Below, piece by piece: positions 43,554 through 54,942 of a stretch of 64,000 nucleotides of DNA. The stretch comes from Silene latifolia (taxonomy: Eukaryota; Streptophyta; Magnoliopsida; Caryophyllales; Caryophyllaceae), in contig NC_133534.1 of NCBI RefSeq assembly GCF_048544455.1, positions 88,255,637 to 88,319,636 on the forward strand, written 5' to 3'. Position numbers and translations under genes: made by a program. The first letter of the stretch is position 1. Each line of letters opens with the position of its first letter. A model generated the notes under the pieces. That model was not told where the DNA came from, ran no database searches, and saw nothing but the letters and a program-made list of their open reading frames with translations.

Positions 43554-44002
43554 GAGCCTTCGCTCCTCATATTTCTCACGCGAGTGTCCGCCCCTCTCTT
43601 CTCCCTTTGCATTCTAGACCTTTGTTCTTACTTTTTGGCATCTACGTGCTTGAACATTCGACCACGTAAGCTCGGATCCTTCTGAGTACCAGCCTCGTTT
43701 GCATGACCGACCAATTTGACCAACTCCAGCTTAATGAACTTAATTAATCTAATCGTTTTTCCTCTTACGAGGGCACTTTCGTCTACATTCGAGTCGAGCA
43801 TCACTAATCGATAAATTAGTTCTTCTCGTTTCGTCAAACATGTAAGTCTGAGGGTGTAAATTCCTCTTTTATTTATTGTTATTTACTTTTTGTATCATCA
43901 TTAATGTAAGGTTTATGTCGAAAATACTTATTAAAACCGATTTCTAAAACCGTGCTTTAAAACTTCTTTTTACGGATTTCCAGAAGACAAACCGTCGAGA
44001 AA

Positions 44003-44060
44003 GGACACAGAAACTGATGCGCCTCTTTGAAGGAGCGCAGTTCTTGTTGCGCCTCTTCGT
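44003..44060. repeat. second dyad pair in the Tat LTR, diverged
   Basis: GACACAGAAACTGATGCGCC and GCGCAGTTCTTGTTGCGCC, 30 bp apart, with CTCTT after each. The right half-site GCGCCTCTT is kept better than the left. Confidence 0.7.
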
Positions 44061-44616
44061 GAGGTTGCCGCAGTTTCTGCTTCCTTTCTTCTTCCTTCGT
44101 CCTCCGTAATTCGTTCGTCTTTTATTTGTTTCGTTTGTTTTCTTTAATTCTTCGATACAATAGTCTAATAATTTCATGTATGTTATTTATCATTCATTCA
44201 CATGTATAATTCATCATTAAATCCGACTTAAATCCCTTATAATCTCATATTTGCGGGTTTTCGTCACTAAATTCAATCCGGATTGTAGGAATTCGATTTG
44301 TTCATATCGGGTTTCTGGAATTCGATCTTTTATATATTTTCATCCGTCTTTTGTCGCATTCGTCATTAATTTGTCGTTAATTTATCGTGTTTAGCCTATT
44401 TTGTTCACCTTTGTCACTAATCAATCATTCATTCATGTAAATAATCCGTTTGCATTCGTCTCATCCGTGTTTTATTGCTTTCATGACCATTAATCACATG
44501 TAAATAACCTATTAATCACTTTCATCCGAGTAAATATGTTACTTAACCATTAAAATCACCAATTTACATTAACGATTTGCAGTTCCGGCTTCACAGCCAG
44601 AACTCACCCTTGGAAC

Positions 44617-44674
44617 AGACGCAGCATCTGCTGCGCCTCTTTCAAAGGGCGCAGTCCTGGTGCGCCTGTTCCAG
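44617..44674. repeat. third dyad pair in the Tat LTR
   Basis: GACGCAGCATCTGCTGCGCC and GCGCAGTCCTGGTGCGCC, 30 bp apart. Confidence 0.8.
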
Positions 44675-45009
44675 GTTGAATTATGTCCCTGAACTCCGTT
44701 GTTGCTTGACCTAGTTTAATTAGCTTACGTATAATTAACTATTAACCGTATTATCGCCTACTGTCTTGTTTGTTAATTCTTTCTTTTATTCTTTTTCTCA
44801 AATTATCCGTTTTAAAGGTATTTTCGACATAAATCGCTAAACCCGATGTAATTGTTGTAATTCTTATTGTAATTTTCTATCATTGTAATATTTATCGCAT
44901 TTTGTATCATTTGTATGTTTTCACATGTAATTGAACCTTAATTCCAACTTCGACCCAATTGTGTGCTAATTAATTGTCAACCGACTTAGTCTAATCTTCA
45001 CATGCTAGG

Positions 45010-46399
45010 TGATGCGTGTCTTTTATATAAGGTTTTCACCTCATTTTTACACGCATTTCTGTGCTTTTTATGTAGCATCTGGCTACAAATACCCCCGATT
45101 ATTCTACTTTGGTCCGTTATTTGTAATTTGCAGGAATTGACCGAAGAGGAGCTAAATCGAGCCTTAATTGTCCCAATTGTATGCATTCATGGAAAATAAG
45201 GAGCCGGAGCTTGGAAATCTAACACTTGGAAGACGCGTGAGCTGAGTTCGGAAGCAATTCAAGTCCTAACGTACCTATATAGCTCGATCGAGTGGTTCAC
45301 TATTCGATCGAATGCTTTATGTACTCAAGACTGGTCGATCGACCAGTTTAAGGAGCCGATCGAGGAGTTTTTGCAAGAGGTGCTCGATCGAGTGGGTTAT
45401 TACCACTCGATCGAGTGGTTTGGTGATGATTTGTTCGATCGAGCAGCAGTAATCTACTCGATCGAATGGTTTCCTGTGCTTTAGTCAATTTCCGCCTAAA
45501 TTACTTATGGGCTTTTGTAATCAGTCCATAGATTAGGTTTTAGTATAAGACTGAGAGGGAACTACGTTACTTCTGCTCTTCCTCTCTCACGTTGGTTTTA
45601 CTCTAATTCTTGCCACTGTTCTTTGGATTCTTTTTCTTTTATTCGGATTGGAGACACGATCGGTATTATCATTCTTTTTAATCTTTTAATTCTTAATCAT
45701 TGCTGGAATTCTTCCTTCCCTTTATTGTTATCGTAATCGTTTTATTTAATCCTTTAGTTCTATCATTATGTCTAGTTTTGATTATCAATTTGTTGCTATT
45801 GTTGATTCGATGATTATGAGTAACTAATTCCCTATGCTAAGACTATAGGGGATCCATAATGTGAAGGGAGAGTAATCGATTTACTAGGTTAATGCTGGTA
45901 CTGTCTTAGTTGTTTAAATGCTACAATTAATTGTAATTGCCTAATTGAGTCGACGCAGTTAGACCTTTAATCCCTAGTGATCCTTGACCTGGACCGAAAG
46001 GTTGGAAAAGGCAAGACTGGTAGCGAACAATAGAGTATTGCAGTGAGGGCGAAAGTTAAGCTGTTTACACTTTAGGGTGAATTAAGGACCGAAAGGTGAC
46101 GTTCGCTACTCCTTAGACCGTACTACATTGACCTGGGACCTAGATTACTTGACCGGATGATTATGGTGAACCGATTGTCTTAGCTGTTCTTCTTTATCTG
46201 TTAAATTCCTTCCTTTTATTCTCTTCTCCTTGTTCTCTTTAGTTTAGAAATCACATTTTATAAACCCCCAATTTGGTTACTTGACGAACTTAGATTTAGC
46301 CGACAATTTCCTACCTCTCTGTAGATTCGACCCGACTTCCCTAGCTATATTAGTTAGAGCCAGTTGGTTATTTTTGACAGGTATGCGACAGACGTGTCA
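45010..46399 (+). repeat. 5' LTR of Athila-like element 2
   Basis: 1390 bp, next to the PBS. It contains eight TCGATCGA-type palindromes (45284-45465) and a TATA-like GTATAAGACTGAG near 45543. Confidence 0.93.
45284..45465. repeat. TCGATCGA array in the 5' LTR, 51-bp periodicity
   Basis: Sites start at 45284, 45304, 45335, 45356 (CCGATCGA), 45384, 45407, 45435 and 45458. Every second site is 49-52 bp apart. The flanks co-vary to extend the palindromes: ATTCGATCGAAT, CTGGTCGATCGACCAG, CCACTCGATCGAGTGG. Confidence 0.92.
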
Positions 46400-46404
46400 A
46401 ATTT

Positions 46405-46422
46405 TGGCGCCGTTGCCGGGGA
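46405..46422 (+). other. primer binding site of Athila-like element 2, tRNA-Asp type
   Basis: TGGCGCCGTTGCCGGGGA, five bases after the LTR end at 46399. Confidence 0.93.
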
Positions 46423-46508
46423 GGTGGCGCAAACTTGTTGCTTTAATTAAGTTTGTTCCTCGTCTCAAGGAATTCATTCCTTGAGACTAATCTCATTTCT
46501 GCAAAGTT

Positions 46509-48372
46509 TTGATTAGTTTGCAGGTTAGTTGTTGCTTTGAAAGTTTATTTGTCAAGATGCCTACTATTACGGAGCATAAAGAGCCATGTGGTAGATGTGG
46601 CACGGAAGGGCATGATCCTATCTTATGCATGGAAAGTGTTGAGCGCGTTCTTGCCTATCAGAAATACAAGCAGGGAGTTCCTTTCTCCCAGCTGTATGAA
46701 GAAATCAAGAATGATTCTACCCCTTCTACGCCAGTACCACAACCGGTCTCTCCTTCTGCAAGAGAAGAAATTGCCGAATTAAAATCCATTATGTTGAGTA
46801 TGTCAAAGATGTCACGGCAATCTGAAACGGTTATATCGGAATTGAAAGAACAAGTCGCGCAGTTAACACTCGCGACAGACCAAGCCAAGCTTCTTCCAAT
46901 TTGCGATCCAGTCAGTGCAACGAATTTTCAAAATGACCTTACTTATGAAGAAGGCGAGGTTTTGATAGCTGACGATAACTCGGATGATGATTTAGACGAG
47001 TTTTTGAAGGAAATACTTACTACGTGTGCTGTAACCACTCGATCGAGTGACTTTTCTACTCGATCGAGCAGTTTAAACCATCCTATCACTCGATCGAGTG
47101 AAAATGGTGGTCGATCGAGAAGCGCAGAATTCCAAGTTGGTCGATCGAGTGACAATCTTACTCGATCGAGTAACAATGCTGAAGAAATCACTCGATCGAG
47201 TGATAAACATGGTCGATCGAGTGAAACAGGAAAGGCAATTGGTCGATCGACTGATAAAAGTACTCGATCCAGTACTTTAAGTGGCGGGGATCCTAATTTA
47301 CTATCTAATACCACCACCGTGTCATCTTCCCCTGCTGTGGAGACGTCACGCATTGATAAGGGTAAAGAAAAAGTTGCGGGGCCACTCATCGCTACCAGGG
47401 TACCCTTCCCAAGTCGTCTAAAGGAAGCAAAAATCGAGCAACAGTACGGTAAGTTTGTGGACGTCGTGAAGAACCTCCAGGTAACTGTCCCCTTTTCCGA
47501 ACTTGTTACTCAGGTACCCACTTACGCTAAGTTTATGAAAGATATTGTGACGCGTAAGAGAAATTTGAGTGAATTTGAGACGATTTCATTTATGGAAGAG
47601 TCTAGTAATTTGCTGTTGAATAAGGCCCCTCCAAAAATGAAAGACCCGGGCAGCTTTTCTATTACCTGTGTCATAGGCAATATGGTTATTGATAAGGCCC
47701 TTTGCGATTTAGGTGCCAGTGTTAGTGTCATGCCCCTTCCGTCTCGCAAGAAATCGAAGATGAGTCATTTCAAAGTGACTAACATTACCCTATGGATGGT
47801 GATAGATCGTTAGGAGGCCCTTAGGTGTCTTAGAGGACGTGCTCGTGAAAATAGGCAAGCTCTACATCCCAAGAGATTTCATTGTTTTGGATATAGCCGA
47901 GGACACTCGGACCAAAATTATCTTAGGAAGACCATTCCTTTTGTACACTGGGTCGTTATTGATGTCGACAAGGGCGTCGACTCTTGCGAGAGGGGATGAC
48001 GCTATCACATTCATCGCCAAGATTTTTAACCCACCCAATGATAGAGGACACTTGCTATTCGGTCGATATCATTGACGAGTCTATTTATGACTTCCGGCGG
48101 GTTCTTTTATGAAGGACCCACTAGAAGCTCTTATGCTTTTTGATGAGAGTGCGAGATAGCCCACGACGATGATGACTGCGTTGGATTTGCTTGTTGATGA
48201 TTTAGATGAGCATGAGGGGGAACAGGTGGAACAAATGATTAGCACTCTTTTCTCCATTGAGGTAAAGGTACCGGAACGTAAGCCTCTCCCTTCTCATCTT
48301 AAATATGCTTTCTTAGACAATACAGAGCAATATCCAGTCATTGTTAGTGCCAAGCTTAGTGATGATCGGTGA
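46509..48372 (+). pseudogene. Athila gag-protease, capsid region missing, frameshifted
   Basis: A frame of 434 codons from 46509 (or ATG 46558, only 135 bp past the PBS) runs to TAG 47811-47813. A CCHC zinc knuckle lies at residues 27-40, then a helical region (about 90-130), an acidic block, a stretch of RSS/RST repeats (about 177-256), and protease with CDLGAS near 399-404. A frameshift near 47760 moves the protease C-terminal part (IILGRPFL at 47900-47930) into another frame. The conserved KPLPSHLKYAFL block lies at 48275-48310, ending at TGA 48370-48372. The usual capsid domain before the zinc knuckle is absent. The RSS stretch is encoded by the palindrome array. Confidence 0.82.
47039..47271. 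repeat. TCGATCGA array inside gag, exact 21/30-bp alternation
   Basis: Ten sites start at 47039, 47060, 47090, 47111, 47141, 47162, 47192, 47213, 47243 and 47264 (the last is TCGATCCA). Spacing is exactly 21, 30, 21, 30, 21, 30, 21, 30, 21. Spacers are unrelated to each other. Both spacings are multiples of three, so the array reads as TRSS or GRSS every 7 or 10 residues. Confidence 0.95.
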
Positions 48373-51154
48373 CCTCTTTGTTAGTCGTACTTAAGAAAAA
48401 CAGAAGGCAATGGGCTATTCATGGACGATATCACGGGATTAGTCCCGATATTTGTATGCACAGGATAGAGCTGGAGGAGGATCACAAACCTTGCAGACGG
48501 TGGTCGCGTGGCTGAACCGAAGATGCGAGGATGTTGTGATGGCCGAGGTAATGAAGGCTTTGGATGTAGGTATTATTTATTCTGTCGGTAATTCTAGATG
48601 GGTGAGTCCAGTACAGGTGGTCCCGAAGAAAGGAGGGACAACTGTAGTTAATAATAAGAAGAATGAATTAATACCTACTCGAGTAGTGACTGGTTGGCGG
48701 ATGTGCATAGATTACAGACAGCTGAATGCCGCCACTAAGAAAGATCACTTCCCCCTTCCTTTTATTGATCAAATGTTAGAAAGGTTAGCTTCTCATAAAT
48801 TTTTCTGCTATTTAGACGGGTATTCAGGGTTCTTTCAGATCCCTATCCACCCAGACGATCAGGCTAAGACTACATTTACCTATCCTAAGGGCGTTTTTGC
48901 GTATCGCAGAATGCCTTTTGGTTTGTGCAATGCCCCTGCCACCTTCCAAAGGTGTATGATGGGGATATTTTCAGAGTATATTGAGTCTATCATGGAAGTT
49001 TTTATGGATGATTTCAGTGTATATGGAAGTGATTTTTCTGACTGTCTGTCTAACCTTGAGAAAGTGTTGCAGTGCCACTTTATGGTCAACGAGGGAGTTG
49101 TCTTAAGGCACTTAGTTTCTGATAGGGGAATAGAAGTCGATAAAGCAAAGGTGGAAGTGATTCAGCAATTACCACCTCCTGTTAATGTTAAGGGGGTGAG
49201 GAGCTTCCTTGGTCACGCCGGGCTTTTATCGCCGGTTTATCAAGGATTTCTCCAAAATTGCTAAACCACTTACACAGTTGCTGCTTAAGGATGCCCCTTT
49301 TGTGTTTACTGATGCTTGTCTTTCTGCTTTTAACATGTTAAAGCAGACTTTAGTCTCTGCGCCCATCATACAGCCTCCCAACTGGGACTTGCCGTTTGAG
49401 ATCATGTGTGATACGAGTGACTATGCACTAGGAGCGGTGCTTGGCCAGAGGAAAGAAAAAGCCTTAAATGCTATTTACTATGCGAGCCGAACTCTGGATG
49501 AGGCTCAAGTGAAGTACACTACCACTGAGAAGGAGCTGTTAGTTGTAGTTTATGCCTTAGAGAAGTTTCGTACTTATTTAGTTGGGTCAGAAGTCACTGT
49601 TTTTACTGACCATGCAGCTTTGAGGCATCTCCTTGCTAAGAAGGAGGCCAAACCACGGCTACTGAGATGGATACTCCTTCTTCAGGAGTTTGATTTGCAG
49701 ATCAAGGATAAGAAAGGAGCTGAGAACGTTGTAGCTGATCACTTGTCGCGACTGATGCGACAAGAAGGGGAAGATTCTCTACCCATTGACGATTCTTTTC
49801 CTGACGATACTTTGATTGCTGTTATATCGTCTATTGTTAACCAAGAACCTTGGTATGCAGATATAGCTAACTTCGTTGTCAGTGGCAAGCTGCCGCCTGA
49901 CCTTTCTCATCAGCAAAAGAAGCGTTTTCTGTATAACGCTAAGCAATACTTCTGGGACGATCCTTACTTGTTTAAGGAATGTGCAGACGGCCTCTACAGA
50001 CGGTGTATTCCGGAGTGGGAGACCAAAATAGTCCTGGAAGGCTGTCACTCCTCTTCATATGGTGGTCACCACGGTCCATCGCGCACCGTGGCTAAGGTAC
50101 TTCAGTCTGGTTTTTACTGGCCTTCTTTGTTTGCTAACGCTAAGTCTTTTGTTTCAGTTTGCGACGCTTGCCAACGATCAGGGAACATTTCAAAGAGACA
50201 TGAGATGCCCCAAAACGGCATCCTAGAGGTGGAGGTTTTCGATGTCTGGGGCATTGATTTCCAAGGACCGTTCCCATCCAGTAAAGGTAACAGGTACATC
50301 TTAGTAGCTGTAGACTATGTGTCAAAATGGGTTGAGGCAATTGCTTCACACCATTGTGATGCTAAGACCGTGATAAAGATGTTTAAAAAGATCATATTCC
50401 CCCGTTTTGGTGTCCCTAGGGTCGTCATTAGTGATGGGAGGATGCATTTCAAAGAAAAGAAGCTAACTTCCATATTGTCTAGAGTTGGTGTCCAACACCG
50501 GCGTGGTTTGGGGTATCATCCCCAAACTAGTGGTCAGGTAGAGGTCTCTAATCGCGAGTTGAAAGAGATCTTGTCTAAGGTAGTTTCTAAATCACGGAAG
50601 GACTGGAGTCTTAAGCTAGATGACACATTATGGGCTTATAGAACTGCCTTTAAGACACCAATTGGTGCATCACCTTATAGGCTAGTTTATGGGAAATCGT
50701 GTCACTTACCTGTTGAATTGGAATGTAAGGCCTGGTGGGCAATTCGTGAGCTTAATTATGATCCTAAGTTGTGTGGTCAGAATCGTCTTTTGCAGCTAGA
50801 TGAATTGGAGGAGTTTAGGCTTAACGCCTATGACAGCTCGCGGATTTACAAAGAAAAGACAAAGAGATGGCATGACAAGAGAATCCTACCTCGGGAGTTC
50901 CATGTTGGGCAAAAGGTGTCTTTGCTTTGTTTAATGCCCGGATGAGACTATTTCGGCAAGTCAAGTCCAGATGGAGTGGTTCTTATACGGTGACAAATTT
51001 GTTACCAAATTTGGATCTCGTGGAGCTTGAAGATTCCGAGGGGCGTAGATTCAAGGTGAATGGCCAATATGTGAAGCATTACCACGAGGCGACTGAAGCG
51101 GACAATCACGTTGAAGTCTTGCGCTTCGACGAGCTCGACGCGCCAGTTAATTGA
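48373..51154 (+). pseudogene. Athila pol: reverse transcriptase, RNase H, integrase, with several frame breaks
   Basis: The start of RT is scrambled by stops before 48452. From 48452 to 49264 the RT reads WVSPVQVVPKKGG, RMCIDYRQLN and catalytic FMDD, with about 14 residues missing between LEKVLQ and CHFMVNEG. A frameshift near 49222 leads to 49209-50945: RNase H ([25 protein letters not shown]), integrase zinc finger ([12 protein letters not shown]...CDACQ) and core ([25 protein letters not shown]). A further frameshift near 50925 leads to the C-terminal end (SRWSGSYTVTN, FKVNGQYVKHYH) stopping at 51154. It cannot be active as it stands. Confidence 0.9.
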
Positions 51155-51336
51155 TGCCAGAAAGGTCGTGTGGGACCTCTTAAACCAGCGCTCTCCGGGA
51201 GGCAGCCCGGACTGTTTTATTGTACTTCTGTTGAACTATTTATTTTTCTTTAGCCTTACGTTGAACTTTAGACGCTGTTTTATGAACTTCCCATGCATTT
51301 CCTTGCTTTTATTGCGTGTGTTGCAGGTCAAAGTAC

Positions 51337-51517
51337 TCGATCGAATGATATTGTGCTCGATCGAGCACTTTTTGAGGCAGCTTTCACTCGATCGAGCGAT
51401 ATTGTCCTCGATCGACCAGAACCAAACTCACTCCTACTCGATCGAGTGGTTTTTCACTCGATCGAGCCCTTCCAATGCACTGGTTCACTCGATCGAGAAG
51501 TTTCAAGAGGTCAGTCG
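51337..51517. repeat. TCGATCGA array in the 3' region, alternating 20/31-bp spacing
   Basis: Sites start at 51337, 51357, 51388, 51408, 51438, 51458 and 51489, with a degenerate TCAGTCGA near 51511. Spacing is 20, 31, 20, 30, 20, 31, about 22. Pairs repeat every 50-51 bp. Confidence 0.93.
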
Positions 51518-51688
51518 AGTGGTTTTGACTCCCGGCTGTTGTTTTACGTCTATGGAGCTACTACTTGACTTTCTTTGACCTCCCATGTTCATGGTCGGTT
51601 TGGGGAGGTCCCTCCTTACGACGTTTTGTAAGTTTTTCGACTCCACTTCTCCTTTTCCTTTCAATTTGCATTTCTTTCCCTATTTTTG

Positions 51689-51725
51689 GTACAATGAGCG
51701 CATTGTACGGTTTGGTTTGGGGAGG
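51689..51725 (+). other. perfect hairpin followed by an internal polypurine-like tract
   Basis: GTACAATGAGCGCATTGTAC (8-bp stem, 4-base loop) is followed at once by GGTTTGGTTTGGGGAGG, the same core as the true polypurine tract at 53131. Confidence 0.8.
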
Positions 51726-53130
51726 TATGCATCCATATCTGTGTCTGCATGTTTTCTTGCATTTCTGCTTCCACGTTTATTATTTCCGTTTGCATTGTTG
51801 TTTGAAAAAATCATATAAAAATCATACAATTCAAAAATTTTCAAAAATTTCATGTTTAAATTGAGTCGGAACGTTTGAACATTGACGCTACTCTGAATCA
51901 TTACTTGAGCCCTGCATTTTCTTGACATTTAGTTAACGTGATTATGTGCATAATCTACGAGTTTTTGTTTCTTCCTTATCTGAACGAATAGACTTGATTC
52001 ATTATGTCGGCAAGCTACATTACATTCTGAGGTTAGAGCTTTTTAAACTGGTGACATTCATGACCGGTTTCATTTAGGATGTGAGTAGTACTCTCTTTAA
52101 GACATGTAACATCAATTTTCATAAGCATGACTCTAGTCTTCTTAATACCTGTATGCATTCGGTCTGTGGATGGTGACACGTGTTAGGAGAGGCAATCCCT
52201 TTATTTCATTCTACCCATGAGCCTCAGATAGCAAAATTGCCTTTTTGTCCTATCAACTACTTTCTATAATACTTCCTACCCTAGCTGAGCTAGTAAAGAG
52301 TAGTTATCGGAATGTTTTACTGCAATATGGTTATTTCATCTGATTTCAGAAGATGGTGGAGGAATTGAAGGGAAAGAAAGAAAGAAAGAAGGAAAATGTC
52401 GAATTGTTGAAAAAAAAATGATGAAAAGAAAAAAAAAAGAATGAAAAACGAAAAATGCGAAAAAGAAAAGAAGAAGAAAAAGAAAGAAAAATTACATATG
52501 AAAAAGAATGAGAATGTATAATGATTCACACTCCCATGTCTTATCTATATTTTATGGGGAGTTGACGATTTTTGGTGTTTTGTGAGTTTAGTGCATAATT
52601 TTGCACCGTTTTATCTTGCTGTCATGAGTACGAAGTTGGGATGCAGTTTATATTTGGATCCGTTGTTGCTAGCCTGGCTATTAACCCCACATATCCAAAT
52701 TCATTTTAGCCCCTTCTTACCCATTACCTCACTTACCCAAATGTAAGTCCTCGGCACGTGTCTTGGTCATTAGTATGGTTGGAATGCATATGTACGGTTG
52801 TAGAGACTTTATTCATGTTAACTGCATGCATGTTCTTATAGGTCGAGTTAGGTGAGTGTCTTACTTCCTCCTATATCTTACACATATATACTCACCTTGT
52901 GCCTGATTTTGAGTGACGAGCGACCCGTGAGAGTCCGATATCTTTTGAGTCTTGCAAGGTCGACGGTTGAGTAAGTTTGAAACATTAATTTAACTCGTTT
53001 GCACTTTTCACTGCCACTTTGTCATGTTATCGCATTAAATTGGTTTTAGTGGATGATTTGTAGCTGATGCGTTGGTCCCGTTCCATTGTTCACCCTTAGT
53101 TGCATTCATATTTGCTTGGGGACAAGCAAA

Positions 53131-53149
53131 GGTTTGGTTTGGGGAGATT
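53131..53149 (+). other. polypurine tract of Athila-like element 2
   Basis: GGTTTGGTTTGGGGAGATT directly before the 3' LTR start TGATGCG at 53150. Confidence 0.88.
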
Positions 53150-54537
53150 TGATGCGTGTCTATTATATAAGGTTTTCACCTCATTTTTACACGCATTTCT
53201 GTGCTTTTTATGTAGCATCTGGCTACAAATACCCCCGATTATTCTACTTTGGTCCGTTATTTGTAATTTGCAGGAATTGACCGAAGAGGAGCTAAATCGA
53301 GCCTTAATTGTCCCAATTGTATGCATTCATGGAAAATAAGGAGCCGGAGCTTGGAAATCTAACACTTGGAAGACGCGTGAGCTGAGTTCGGAAGCAATTC
53401 AAGTCCTAACGTACCTATATAGCTCGATCGAGTGGTTCACTATTCGATCGAATGCTTTATGTACTCAAGACTGGTCGATCGACCAGTTTAAGGAGCCCAT
53501 CGAGGAGTTTTTGCAAGAGGTGCTCGATCGAGTGGGTTATCACCACTCGATCGAGTGGTTTGGTGATGATTTGTTCGATCGAGCAGCAGTAATCTACTCG
53601 ATCGAATGGTTTCCTGTGCTTTAGTCAATTTCCGCCTAAATTACTTATGGGCTTTTGTAATCAGTCCATAGATTAGGTTTTAGTATAAGACTGAGAGGGA
53701 ACTACGTTACTTCTGCTCTTCCTCTCTCACGTTGGTTTTACTCTAATTCTTGCCACTGTTCTTTGGATTCTTTTTCTTTTATTCGGATTGGAGACACGAT
53801 CGGTATTATCATTCTTTTTAATCTTTTAATTCTTAATCATTGCTGGAATTCTTCCTTCCCTTTATTGTTATCGTAATCGTTTTATTTAATCCTTTAGTTC
53901 TATCATTATGTCTAGTTTTGATTATCAATTTGTTGCTATTGTTGATTCGATGATTATGAGTAACTAATTCCCTATGCTAAGACTATAGGGGATCCATAAT
54001 GTGAAGGGAGAGTAATCGATTTACTAGGTTAATGTTGGTACTGTCTTTGTTGTTTAAATGCTACAATTAATTGTAATTGCCTAATTGAGTCGACGCAGTT
54101 AGACCTTTAATACCTAGTGATCCTTGACCTGGACCGAAAGGTTGGAAAAGGCAAGACTGGTAGCGAACAAGAGTATTGCAGTGAGGGCGAAAGTTAAGCT
54201 GTTTACACTTTAGGGTGAATTAAGGACCGAAAGGTGACGTTCGCTACTCCTTAGACCGTACTGCATTGACCTGGGACTTAGATTACTTGACCGGATGATT
54301 ATGGTGAACCGATTGTCTTAGCTGTTCTTCTTTATCTGTTAAATTCCTTCCTTTTATTCTCTTCTGCTTGTTCTCTTTAGTTTAGAAATCACATTTTATA
54401 AACCCCCAATTTGGTTACTTGACGAACTTAGATTTAGCCGACAATTTCCTACCTCTCTGTGGATTCGACCCGACTTCCCTAGCTATATTAGTTAGAGCCA
54501 GTTGGTTATTTTTGACAGGTATGCGACAGACGTGTCA
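53150..54537 (+). repeat. 3' LTR of Athila-like element 2
   Basis: 1388 bp, nearly identical to 45010-46399, with the same eight-site array (53424-53605); one palindrome differs (CCCATCGA for CCGATCGA). Confidence 0.93.
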
Positions 54538-54923
54538 CTAGGATTAAAACTTGGATGTTGCATTGCATGCATATAATCGACGATATATCGAGTATATATG
54601 ATGTCCCTAATCATTAGTAGAGGCCGCTATCGAGGCGGGCGGGATTAGGTGTTCGATCAAAAGAGCTTCCTAATACGTACCCTCACCCCTTACTCCAGAT
54701 CTCTGTGAACATCCGTGTTCATTGGCATCCACAAGAGTCATTCTAGACATAAAATGCTAAGGGTAACGATTGCTTAGTGTTCATGTCACTACTTTGTGTC
54801 TTGACATGACACGAGGTATTCGAATGGTTCCAATTTCCCATAAAAATTGGTGGCGACTCCAACAAATGCAAACGCTTGTTCTCTCCTCCCTAGCGTCCCC
54901 GTGGGCCCCCGTTGTCCACTGTT

Positions 54924-54942
54924 TGGCGACTCCGCTGGGGAT
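54924..54942 (+). other. primer binding site of Tat element 2
   Basis: TGGCGACTCCGCTGGGGAT, the primer-site form usual in plant Tat-lineage elements, just after the inferred LTR end. Confidence 0.8.

Larger units (their letters stand above)
51155..53130 (+). other. 3' internal non-coding region of Athila-like element 2
   Basis: No env-like ORF is present. It holds a palindrome array (51337-51517), a hairpin with a polypurine-like motif (51689-51725), and a purine-rich tract (about 52360-52500). The order matches the reversed 3' region of the element at 12432-29726. Confidence 0.75.
45010..54537 (+). mobile_element. Athila-like element 2, recently inserted but with broken genes
   Basis: LTRs 45010-46399 and 53150-54537 begin TGATGCGTGTC and end GACGTGTCA. 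A 5-bp duplication CTAGG flanks (45005-45009 and 54538-54542). It has a tRNA-Asp-type PBS and a GGTTTGG-type polypurine tract. By hand count the LTRs differ by about ten substitutions and one 2-bp indel over 1.39 kb (about 0.7 percent). Coding parts match Athila gag-protease, RT, RNase H and integrase but have several frame breaks, no capsid region and no 3' env-like ORF. Confidence 0.93.
42965..54918 (+). repeat. 5' LTR of Tat element 2, split by Athila-like element 2
   Basis: LTR parts are 42965-45009 and 54543-54918. It contains TATA box TATAAATAG at 43545-43553 and dyads in three pairs (about 43392/43422, 44003/44033, 44617/44647), each pair about 30 bp apart. The right end is inferred from the PBS at 54924. 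Confidence 0.78.

Noticed and set aside
47039-47271. CRISPR-like regular repeats
   Set aside because: The repeated unit is only 8-16 bp and palindromic, spacing alternates 21/30, and the setting is a plant retrotransposon.
45010-54537. Reading the element's flanking CTAGG as chance
   Set aside because: Both copies touch the LTR ends exactly and the host LTR is collinear across the site, so a true target duplication is the better reading.
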